Part shown: piece after piece, positions 1 to 6,170 of the stretch
Numbering within the stretch: position 1 is the first letter of the stretch
Layout: each line of letters starts with the position of its first letter
Origin: Ruminococcus sp.
GTDB taxonomy: Bacteria; Bacillota_A; Clostridia; Oscillospirales; Acutalibacteraceae
Assembly: GCA_017481395.1 (NCBI GenBank)
Contig: JAFUPE010000014.1
Span: 1-15,070, forward strand
DNA: 15,070 bases
Reading direction: 5' to 3'
The notes under the pieces: generated by a model
The model's database searches: none
The model's input: the letters and a program-made list of their open reading frames with translations, nothing else
Told to the model about the DNA's origin: nothing
Translations under genes and position numbers: made by a program

Positions 1-1915
1 AAGTACCGAGGGTAACTGCACCGTTGAGCATAAACTTCATGTTACCTGTACCGGATGCCTCTGTACCTGCTGTAGAAATCTGCTCGGAAACATCAGCAGC
101 AACAACAATCTTCTCTGCGTAAGAAACGTTGTAGTTGGAAACGAATACAACCTGAAGCTTGTCCTTTGTATCGGGGTCGTTGTTAACGAGGTTTGCAATC
201 TCGCCTATAAACTTGATAATAGCCTTAGCACGTCTATAACCGGGAGCAGCCTTAGCACCGAAAATGAATGCTGTGGGGTTCCAGTCTGTTAATGTGCCAT
301 CCTTGATGCGGAAGTAGATAGCGAGAATAGAGAAAGCGTTTAAGAGCTGACGCTTGTACTCGTGAAGACGCTTAACCTGAATGTCGAAGATGAAGTCGGG
401 GTTAAGGTCAAAGTTGTCCATCTTCTTAACGTACTGAGCAAGCTGTTTCTTCTTCTTAGCCTTGATCTTGTTAAATTCCTTAACTGCCTTAGCATCAATC
501 ATATCGTTAAGAGCAGAGAGCTTAGAAAGATCCTTCTGCCAGCCGTCGCCAACCTTCTCGGTTAAGAAAGCGGAAAGCTCGGGGTTACAAAGGCCAAGCC
601 ATCTTCTCTGAGTGATACCGTTTGTCTTATTCTGGAATCTCTCGGGGTAAATCTTGTACCAATCGTTAAGAACGTCGTTCTTGAGGATTTCTGTGTGAAT
701 CCATGCAACGCCGTTTACGTAGCTTGTAGCATAAACACCGAGACGAGCCATGTGAACCTGTTCACCCTCGATAATACGCATACGGTTAATCATATCCTCA
801 GGCATACCCTTAGCATAGAAATCAGCAACCTCGCGGTCGTTAATCTTGCAGATGATATCAAAAATCTCGGGGATAACCTCACGCATAAGAGAGATACTCC
901 ACTTTTCAAGAGCCTCTGCCATAACTGTGTGGTTTGTATATGCAAATGTCTTCTGTGCAATCTCGAAAGCCTCGTCAAAGCCTACACCCTCAAGAGCAAG
1001 GAGTCTGATAAGCTCAGGAATACAGCAGATGGGGTGTGTGTCGTTAAGCTGGATAGCATTCTCAGCAGCAAAGAAGCTAAAGTCATTGCCGTGCTTTGCC
1101 TTGTACTTCTTAAGGATATCCTGTAAAGAAGCAGAGCAGAAGAAATACTGCTGCTTAAGTCTTAAAACCTTACCCTCGCGGGAGTTATCGTTAGGATAGA
1201 GAACCTTAGAGATGTTCTCGGCGTCGTTCTTAGCCTTGATAGCAGCATCGTATCTGCCATCGTTAAACTGTAAGAAGTCAAACTCCTCGGTAGCCTCTGC
1301 CTGCCATAAACGGAGAGTGTTGATGTTCTTTGTGCCGTAGCCGATAATAGCCATATCGTAAGGAACAGCTACAACTGTCTGGTCAGCAAACTTAACCTCA
1401 ACAGCCTCGTCAATTCTTCTGATGCACCAGGGATCACCAAACTTCTGCCAGTCGTCAGCTACCTCTACCTGTCTGCCGTTTTCAATCTTCTGCTTGAAAA
1501 GACCATACTTGTAGCGGATGCCGTAACCATCAAGGGGAACATCATGAGTTGCAGCAGAATCAAGGAAACATGCTGCAAGACGGCCAAGACCGCCGTTACC
1601 TAAAGCTGCGTCGTCGATATCCTCAAAAGCGTTGATGTCAATACCCTTGGACTTAAGCATAGACTTAACCTCGTCAAGTACGCCTAAGCAGTAAAGGTTG
1701 TTGTAAATCATTCTACCCATTAAGAACTCAGCAGAGAAGTAGTATGCTCTGCGGTTCTTTGCGTGGGTCTTCTTGCTCTTTTCCCAACGGTCAGCAATTT
1801 CACTCATTACAGCCTTACCTAATACAAGGTGAAGCTGCTCAGCGTTAAGCTCCTTGGGTTTTACGCAATAAGCACTTTTGGAAATAGTCTCTAAATTCTC
1901 AATAATCTTACTCAT
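1..1915 (-). CDS. glgP: Glycogen/maltodextrin phosphorylase (3' end cut by window edge)
   Basis: A PLP-dependent GT35 alpha-glucan phosphorylase, which releases glucose-1-phosphate from the non-reducing ends of glycogen or maltodextrin in the cytoplasm. I translated the minus strand from the ATG at 1915 and it stays open to the window edge, giving 638 residues of a family usually about 750-850 long. Visible hallmarks in order are YYFSAEFLMGR, GNGGLGRLAACFLDS, LNDTHP, TNHTVMAEALEKW, NKTNGITQRRWL, and EASGTGNMKFMLNG. The lysine of the last motif (about residue 627) is the PLP Schiff-base residue. The gene starts 4 nt after the malQ stop, and its Shine-Dalgarno GGAGGA (1924-1929) lies inside the malQ 3' end, so the two are co-transcribed and probably translationally coupled. 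Whether glycogen or maltodextrin is preferred (GlgP or MalP) cannot be read from sequence; pairing with malQ suits either. Confidence 0.96.
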   Translation of the reverse strand, partial: MSKIIENLETISKSAYCVKPKELNAEQLHLVLGKAVMSEIADRWEKSKKTHAKNRRAYYFSAEFLMGRMIYNNLYCLGVLDEVKSMLKSKGIDINAFEDIDDAALGNGGLGRLAACFLDSAATHDVPLDGYGIRYKYGLFKQKIENGRQVEVADDWQKFGDPWCIRRIDEAVEVKFADQTVVAVPYDMAIIGYGTKNINTLRLWQAEATEEFDFLQFNDGRYDAAIKAKNDAENISKVLYPNDNSREGKVLRLKQQYFFCSASLQDILKKYKAKHGNDFSFFAAENAIQLNDTHPICCIPELIRLLALEGVGFDEAFEIAQKTFAYTNHTVMAEALEKWSISLMREVIPEIFDIICKINDREVADFYAKGMPEDMINRMRIIEGEQVHMARLGVYATSYVNGVAWIHTEILKNDVLNDWYKIYPERFQNKTNGITQRRWLGLCNPELSAFLTEKVGDGWQKDLSKLSALNDMIDAKAVKEFNKIKAKKKKQLAQYVKKMDNFDLNPDFIFDIQVKRLHEYKRQLLNAFSILAIYFRIKDGTLTDWNPTAFIFGAKAAPGYRRAKAIIKFIGEIANLVNNDPDTKDKLQVVFVSNYNVSYAEKIVVAADVSEQISTAGTEASGTGNMKFMLNGAVTLGT

Positions 1916-1919
1916 TGGC

Positions 1920-3413
1920 TTAGTCCTCCATTCTACCTGTTCTGGTAGCTAAGTCTTTTAATTTTGCGGCAAGCTCTTTAGTAAGAGCTGATGAGTCAAT
2001 TCTCCACTCCCAGTTGCCGCCTAAAGTTGAGGGAGTATTTATTCTTGCTTCGGAACCAAGTCCGAGGATATCCTGAATCTGAATGATTGCATAGTTTGCA
2101 CGGCTTTCGTAAGCTGTACGGATAATACCCCAGTTAAAGCCCTCTTCGGGAGTAATGTGGCAGTAGCTCCAAGCGTGAGCCTTGTCACTGTCGGATGCTG
2201 TGTTGTCGTGCCAGCCCATAAGGGTATCGTTGTCGTGAGTACCGGAGTATACTACGCAGTTCTCGTCGTACTTGTGGGGAAGGTAATCATTCTCCTCGCC
2301 AGAGTCGAATGCGAACTCAAGAACCTTCATACCGGGGTAGCCGCTGTCCTTAAGAAGCTGGATAACACCGGGGGTAAGAGTACCGAGGTCTTCGGCTACG
2401 ATTTCAATGTCGCCGATAGCCTCTTTCATTTTATTGAAGAACTCAATTCCGGGGCCTTCAAGCCAGCTGCCGCCGATAGCGTTCTCAGCAGGGAAAGGAA
2501 TTGCCCAGTAGCTGTCGAAAGCACGGAAATGGTCGATTCTTGTAATGTCAAAAAGTGCGTCTGCTGCCTTGATGCGGTCAAACCACCAAGCGTAGTTTGT
2601 GCTCTTGAGGTACTCCCAGTTGTAAAGGGGATTGCCCCAAAGCTGACCTGTAGCAGAGAAGTAATCGGGAGGACAACCTGCAACGCAAACGGGCTGACGG
2701 TCCTCGGTAAGCCAGAACACCTCGGGGTTTGCCCAAGTGTCAGCACTGTCCATAGCAACGTAAATAGGCATATCGCCTAAAATCTTGATGCCCTTGGAGT
2801 TAACATAAGCACGGAATTTCTCCCACTGCTCGTAGAATTTATACTGAATCCAGCTCCAGAAGCCGATTTCATCCTTGAACTTTCTTGTGTAACGATCAAC
2901 TGCCTTGGGCTCACGTACACGGATGTCTTCGTCTTCCCACTCTGTCCAAGCCTTCATGCCGTTAGCTTTCTTAACAGCCATATAAAGAGCATAGTTCTTA
3001 AGCCACTTGCAGTTCTTTCTCTTGAAAGATGTAAATGCCTTCTGGTCTTCTTGCTCCTTAAAGCGGTCATAAGCGATTCTTAAAACTTCAAAACGGCTGT
3101 TGTAGATTTTCTCATAATCTACGTAGCCGGGGTTAGAGCCCCACTCGTACTTTTTAAGCTCAGCCTTTTTAAGTAAGCCCTCAGCAACTAAAGTATCGAG
3201 GTCAATCATGTAGGGGTTGCCTGCATATGTCGAGAAAGACTGATAAGGTGAATCACCGTAGCTTGTAGGGCCAACGGGAAGAATCTGCCAGATTTTCTGA
3301 CCTGATTTTTTAAGAAAATCAGCAAATTTGTAGGCTTCCTTACCGATAGTTCCGATACCATAAGGTGAGGGAAGCGATGTGATTGGCATAAGAATGCCTG
3401 CCTGTCTTGGCAT
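1920..3413 (-). CDS. malQ: 4-alpha-glucanotransferase (amylomaltase, GH77)
   Basis: Disproportionates maltodextrins by moving glucan segments between chains, so that short malto-oligosaccharides become long enough for the phosphorylase encoded next. At 497 residues it matches compact bacterial GH77 enzymes. Visible motifs are DSPYQSFSTYAGNPY (54-68), GDMPIYVAMDSADTWANP (213-230), CPPDYFSATGQLWGNPLYNW (247-266), RIDHFRAFD with the predicted nucleophile Asp294, VAEDLGTLTPGV with the acid/base Glu341, and GTHDND with the transition-state Asp394. These assignments follow the Thermus enzyme. The ATG at 3413 has SD AGGAGA at 3423-3428, 9 nt away. It is first in a malQ-glgP operon with its own promoter. 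Confidence 0.96.
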   Translation of the reverse strand: MPRQAGILMPITSLPSPYGIGTIGKEAYKFADFLKKSGQKIWQILPVGPTSYGDSPYQSFSTYAGNPYMIDLDTLVAEGLLKKAELKKYEWGSNPGYVDYEKIYNSRFEVLRIAYDRFKEQEDQKAFTSFKRKNCKWLKNYALYMAVKKANGMKAWTEWEDEDIRVREPKAVDRYTRKFKDEIGFWSWIQYKFYEQWEKFRAYVNSKGIKILGDMPIYVAMDSADTWANPEVFWLTEDRQPVCVAGCPPDYFSATGQLWGNPLYNWEYLKSTNYAWWFDRIKAADALFDITRIDHFRAFDSYWAIPFPAENAIGGSWLEGPGIEFFNKMKEAIGDIEIVAEDLGTLTPGVIQLLKDSGYPGMKVLEFAFDSGEENDYLPHKYDENCVVYSGTHDNDTLMGWHDNTASDSDKAHAWSYCHITPEEGFNWGIIRTAYESRANYAIIQIQDILGLGSEARINTPSTLGGNWEWRIDSSALTKELAAKLKDLATRTGRMED

Positions 3414-3427
3414 AAAAAATCATCTCC

Positions 3428-3442
3428 TGTAAAATTTTTACA
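3428..3442. promoter_or_regulatory. Perfect 7+1+7 palindrome in the malQ leader (possible operator)
   Basis: TGTAAAA, one T, TTTTACA: a perfect 15-bp inverted repeat lying in the malQ leader and touching the upstream edge of its Shine-Dalgarno sequence. Size and position would suit a LacI-type repressor (the family that commonly controls maltodextrin genes in Bacillota) or a catabolite-response-like site. It is AT-rich and lacks the central CG of a classical cre, so the regulator is inference. Confidence 0.35.
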
Positions 3443-3497
3443 AAAAATCCTCTTTTGTTTATATATATCCGTTTATAAAATACAACTAAGTAGTTAG

Positions 3498-3526
3498 ATT
3501 ATATCATAATTCTTTAGAAATATCAA
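3498..3526 (-). promoter_or_regulatory. Sigma-A promoter of malQ-glgP
   Basis: Read on the minus strand, TTGATA (3526-3521), a 17-nt spacer, then TATAAT (3503-3498). Five of six -35 bases and all -10 bases match consensus, with ideal spacing. The -35 contains the TGA stop codon of the upstream cinA-like gene (3523-3525). The predicted start near 3491 leaves a leader of roughly 78 nt before malQ. Confidence 0.75.
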
Positions 3527-4074
3527 TAGTTTTCGCCCTTTACCGCATTAAATCCACAATAAATGGCAAGAAGTGCGGCTGATTGGCGAATTTTATCTCG
3601 GGTGGCGTTTTTTGCTGCACCATTTACCGCAAGATTTGCCAATATTGCATAATTTTTATCCATAGTAGAAACGCCAATATAAACCGTACCAACAGGCTTT
3701 TTGTCGGTACCGCCCGTAGGACCGGCTATACCTGTGGTGGAAATTCCGATATCCGCCCCCGCAAGCTCTCGCACGCCCTTTGCCATTTGCGACGCTACCT
3801 CGGCACTTACAGCACCCTTGCTTTTTAAATCATCAGCAGAAACACCTAAGACCCTTTCCTTTATGTTATTGGCATAACTGCACACACCGCAGTCAAACAC
3901 ATTACTTGCTCCTGACACGTCGGTTATCATTTTGCTTATAAGCCCGCCTGTACAGCTTTCGGCTGTGGCGATTTTAAGTCCTTTTTCTTTAAGAGCTTCT
4001 ACCAACATCACGGGCAAGTCCTCAATGCGTATATCATTACTTTCAAGTTCATTTAAAAATTCGCTTAAAGTCAC
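3523..4074 (-). CDS. pncC: CinA C-terminal-type nicotinamide-nucleotide amidohydrolase (stand-alone)
   Basis: A short CinA/PncC-family protein of 183 residues. PncC members deamidate nicotinamide mononucleotide to nicotinic acid mononucleotide, returning NMN to the NAD pyridine cycle; that activity is family knowledge. Visible family motifs are TAESCTGGLISKMITDVSGAS (about 37-57), YANNIKERVLGV, GAVSAEVASQMAKG, and TGIAGPTGGT followed by KPVGTVYIG. There is no N-terminal MoaB-like (COG1058) domain, unlike full CinA. The called start is GTG at 4074 with SD-like GGGGTGA just upstream; it gives about 22 residues ahead of the usual domain start. An alternative ATG at 4008 (residue 23) has GAGGAC 9 nt upstream. 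Divergent from rsmE. Confidence 0.9.
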   Translation of the reverse strand: MTLSEFLNELESNDIRIEDLPVMLVEALKEKGLKIATAESCTGGLISKMITDVSGASNVFDCGVCSYANNIKERVLGVSADDLKSKGAVSAEVASQMAKGVRELAGADIGISTTGIAGPTGGTDKKPVGTVYIGVSTMDKNYAILANLAVNGAAKNATRDKIRQSAALLAIYCGFNAVKGENY

Positions 4075-4102
4075 CTAATCACCCCATTATAATCTTAAAT
4101 AT

Positions 4103-4131
4103 ATATTATCATTTTAACTTATTTATTGCAA
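4103..4131 (-). promoter_or_regulatory. Putative promoter of the cinA-like gene, sharing its -35 with rsmE
   Basis: On the minus strand, TTGCAA (4131-4126), 17 nt, TAATAT (4108-4103). Predicted start near 4096, about 22 nt before the GTG start. TTGCAA is its own reverse complement and also serves as -35 of the opposite promoter. Confidence 0.45.
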
Positions 4132-4154
4132 TATTCCCCGATATTTGTTATATT
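4126..4154 (+). promoter_or_regulatory. Putative promoter of rsmE-mtnN
   Basis: TTGCAA (4126-4131), 17-nt spacer, TATATT (4149-4154). Predicted start near 4161, about 22 nt before the rsmE ATG and upstream of its AAGGAG. This supports the ATG at 4183 over any start further upstream, because upstream starts would lie inside the promoter. Confidence 0.55.
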
Positions 4155-4182
4155 TTTAATAGCATACTTAAAGGAGCTTTTT

Positions 4183-4905
4183 ATGGCTTGGTTTTTTACC
4201 GACATCAATGTCACCGATAAATATATAATAACCGGCGAGGACGCTCAGCATATACGCAAATCATTAAGAATGCGTGAGGGCGAGGAGCTTACTCTTGTTT
4301 GCCCCGACGGCAACGAACACCTTTGCAGAATAGAAAGCTTAGGCGAAGGCGTTGAGGTTAAAGTTATTTCTTCCAAAAAATGCGAGCAGGAGCCAACGGT
4401 AAAGGTCACCCTTTATCAGGGACTTACAAAAGGAGATAAAATGGACCTTATAGTTCAGAAAGCCGTAGAGCTTGGGGTAACCGAAGTTGTACCTGTGCTT
4501 ACCAACCGCTGTATATCCCGCCCTGACGAAAAATCCATGAACAAAAAGACCCTCCGTCTTCAGAAAATTGCCTTAGGTGCGGCACAACAGTCCCGCCGCG
4601 GAATAGTACCCGAGATAAAGCCTATGCTTACGTTAAAGGAGGCCGCAGAAAAAGCAAAATCAGATGATGTTTCCATTGTATTTTACGAAGGCGGCGGCGA
4701 AGCTTTGGGCACCATTTTAAAAGACACACCGAAAAACATCAGTATCTTTATAGGCAGTGAAGGCGGCTTTGAAGAAAGCGAGATTGATTATTTAGTCAAT
4801 GCAGGTACTGTAAACGCCACCTTGGGCAAGCGTATTCTGCGTGCCGAAACCGCACCCTTGGCGGCACTTTCGGCAATAATGTTTTATACAGGAAACATGG
4901 AGTGA
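4183..4905 (+). CDS. rsmE: 16S rRNA (uracil-1498-N3)-methyltransferase
   Basis: SAM-dependent SPOUT methyltransferase that makes m3U1498 in 16S rRNA of the 30S subunit. 240 residues, normal for the family. An N-terminal PUA-like domain (DAQHIRKSLRMREGEELTL, about 20-38) is followed by the SPOUT domain: LTKGDKMDLIVQKAVELGVTEVVP, QKIALGAAQQSRRG, and the knot motifs IFIGSEGGFEESEID and TLGKRILRAETAPLAAL, which form the SAM site. The ATG at 4183 has AAGGAG (4171-4176) 6 nt upstream and gives the usual N-terminus; a longer reading from 4126 is unlikely because it overlaps the promoter. mtnN follows 5 nt after the stop. In many Bacillota rsmE sits directly after prmA; here it does not. Confidence 0.95.
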   Translation: MAWFFTDINVTDKYIITGEDAQHIRKSLRMREGEELTLVCPDGNEHLCRIESLGEGVEVKVISSKKCEQEPTVKVTLYQGLTKGDKMDLIVQKAVELGVTEVVPVLTNRCISRPDEKSMNKKTLRLQKIALGAAQQSRRGIVPEIKPMLTLKEAAEKAKSDDVSIVFYEGGGEALGTILKDTPKNISIFIGSEGGFEESEIDYLVNAGTVNATLGKRILRAETAPLAALSAIMFYTGNME

Positions 4906-4910
4906 TAAAT

Positions 4911-5606
4911 ATGTTAGGAATAATCTGTGCAATGGCTGTTGAGGTTGAGGGTATCCTCAATCTTATGAAAAATAAAGAGGAATATGAAATTGCAGGAGCC
5001 ACCTTTACCAAAGGCTCAATCCACGGCAAGGATGTAGTTGTTACCGAGTGTGGTATAGGCAAGGTAAACGCCGCCGTTACCACTCAGGTGATGATTGACA
5101 AATTTTCTCCCGCCGCCCTTATCAACAGCGGTGTGGCAGGTGCACTCTCCGACAAGTTGAGAGTTGGCGACGTGGTAATCAGCGTTGACGCGGTAGAGCA
5201 CGACTACGACACCACGGCTTTTGGCGACCCCAAGGGACTTATCTGCTTTAAGGACGAACAGAGGGTTGACCTGCCTGCAGACATTAATCTTTGCAAGGCT
5301 CTCTTAAAAGCCTGCGAAGCTCTTAAAGATACCACGGTGCTTCAGGGAAGAATTGCCACAGGTGACCAATTTATAAGTGACACCGAAAAACGTATTTCTT
5401 TGGGCAAAGAATTTAATGCTCTTGCCTGCGAAATGGAGGGCGGTGCAGTGGGACACGCCTGCTACCGCAATAATGTTCCCTTTGCCATTTTGCGTTGTAT
5501 CTCAGACGACCTTACAAACTCCACCTCAATGGACTACGAAAGTTTCAAGGCTTTTGCCGCTAATAAGACTACTACGGTTTTGTCGAGGTTTATTAAGGAT
5601 ATGTAA
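4911..5606 (+). CDS. mtnN: 5'-methylthioadenosine/S-adenosylhomocysteine nucleosidase
   Basis: Cleaves adenine from SAH and MTA, clearing the inhibitory product of SAM-dependent methylation; cytoplasmic. 231 residues, typical length. Visible elements are GIICAM followed by Glu11 (aligned with E. coli Glu12), GVAGAL, VGDVVIS followed by HDYD, TGDQFI, CEMEGGAVGHAC with the ribose-binding Met175/Glu176 pair, and RCISDD with Asp199 as the predicted purine-protonating acid. The ATG at 4911 is preferred over the in-frame GTG at 4902 because it has GGAG (4899-4902) 8 nt upstream and starts at the family's usual MxGIIxAM. The SD runs into the rsmE stop, so the genes are coupled: the rRNA methyltransferase makes SAH and this enzyme removes it. 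Confidence 0.96.
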   Translation: MLGIICAMAVEVEGILNLMKNKEEYEIAGATFTKGSIHGKDVVVTECGIGKVNAAVTTQVMIDKFSPAALINSGVAGALSDKLRVGDVVISVDAVEHDYDTTAFGDPKGLICFKDEQRVDLPADINLCKALLKACEALKDTTVLQGRIATGDQFISDTEKRISLGKEFNALACEMEGGAVGHACYRNNVPFAILRCISDDLTNSTSMDYESFKAFAANKTTTVLSRFIKDM

Positions 5607-5669
5607 CCTCTAAAGCTATCATGCTTCGCTTGCCTACGCTGTCTAAAAATAACTGCACACAAAATAAAA
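5607..5669. other. Short spacer between mtnN and its terminator
   Basis: No gene. It holds CTTCGCTTGCCTACGCTGTC (5619-5638), a GC-richer tract than the flanking AT-rich DNA. It resembles a degenerate intergenic repeat arm, but only one copy is visible here, so no repeat can be claimed. Confidence 0.25.
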
Positions 5670-5695
5670 ACTCCCGTTGGTTTTCCAACGGGAGT
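5670..5695. terminator. Strong bidirectional Rho-independent terminator
   Basis: CTCCCGTTGG (5671-5680), loop TTTT, CCAACGGGAG (5685-5694), with a flanking A-T pair giving an 11-bp stem. On the plus strand it is followed by AATTTTTT, ending rsmE-mtnN. On the minus strand it is followed by a T-rich run (complement of 5661-5669), ending the yidC-fusion operon. The two operons converge here. Confidence 0.92.
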
Positions 5696-5705
5696 AATTT
5701 TTTGC

Positions 5706-5858
5706 TTATTTTCTGATGTGAAGTGCTTTTTCTGCGTTTTTTCTTGCTCTGCGTGCACTGCTTGTTACGCATAACACAACGATTATGGGGGCAACTACCA
5801 GTGCGAGAACCAAAAACACTATAAACACAGCAATCATTATACCTGCAATACTTGACAT
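5706..5858 (-). CDS. Small single-span membrane protein, 50 aa (unrecognised)
   Basis: Read directly from the minus strand: ATG at 5858, TAA at 5706-5708. I do not recognise a family. Residues 1-6 are a short polar start (MSSIAG), residues about 7-31 are one long hydrophobic span (IMIAVFIVFLVLALVVAPII and following), and the tail is basic (SARRARKNAEKALHIRK). By the positive-inside rule the N-terminus is outside and the C-terminus inside. The SD AAGGAG lies about 8 nt before the ATG, at spacing normal for this window, which argues for real translation. It is last in the operon behind the 67-aa protein, and the terminator hairpin begins 11 nt after its stop. Function unknown; a regulatory or auxiliary peptide of the fusion protein is a possibility. 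Confidence 0.75.
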   Translation of the reverse strand: MSSIAGIMIAVFIVFLVLALVVAPIIVVLCVTSSARRARKNAEKALHIRK

Positions 5859-5891
5859 AGGTAAATCTCCTTAAAGCAAGTTGCTATGCAA

Positions 5892-6095
5892 TTAATCGCC
5901 GAAGGAACCTGTTACGTCCTCTTCTACTTCCTTCTTAGCGTTCTCATCAATGCCGAGCTTGTCGTTTACCTTCTTCTTAATTCTGTGGTAGTAAACAGCA
6001 ACTGCAGCACCGATTGTAACGGCTACGCCTGCAATAGCGGAAAATGCGATTGTAATAACAGAGGGGTCGAGGTAAGCTGTATTGATAATAATCAT
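5892..6095 (-). CDS. Small single-span membrane protein, 67 aa (unrecognised)
   Basis: No family recognised. Residues 1-10 form a short N-terminal stretch, about 11-36 a single Ala/Val/Ile-rich transmembrane helix (VITIAFSAIAGVAVTIGAAV), then a basic patch HRIKKK, then an acidic, probably soluble tail ending DVTGSFGD. Predicted N-out/C-in. The ATG at 6095 has AAAGGAG (6104-6110) 8 nt upstream. It is 75 nt downstream of the yidC-fusion stop and 33 nt upstream of the 50-aa gene, all on the same strand before one terminator, so a three-gene operon is likely. Confidence 0.85.
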   Translation of the reverse strand: MIIINTAYLDPSVITIAFSAIAGVAVTIGAAVAVYYHRIKKKVNDKLGIDENAKKEVEEDVTGSFGD

Positions 6096-6170
6096 TTCTA
6101 AAACTCCTTTATAAAAATGCCTTTCGGCTTAAATTTATTATAAGCAATCTGTATATAAAAGTCAAATTTC

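Noticed and set aside
695..1126. A 143-codon plus-strand frame in the phosphorylase region
   Set aside because: Lies entirely antisense to the phosphorylase frame, which is open and carries family motifs throughout.
2157..2780. A 207-codon open frame on the plus strand
   Set aside because: Antisense to malQ, whose catalytic motifs are intact. The plus-frame product has no recognisable domain and no SD; it is a by-product of codon bias.
4126..4182. Extended N-terminus for RsmE starting at 4126
   Set aside because: It would lie inside the promoter and add residues absent from the family; AAGGAG and the ATG at 4183 fit better.
5534..5758. A 74-codon minus-strand frame across the terminator
   Set aside because: Crosses a strong terminator and overlaps mtnN; the 50-aa frame at 5706-5858 has the SD and a membrane span instead.
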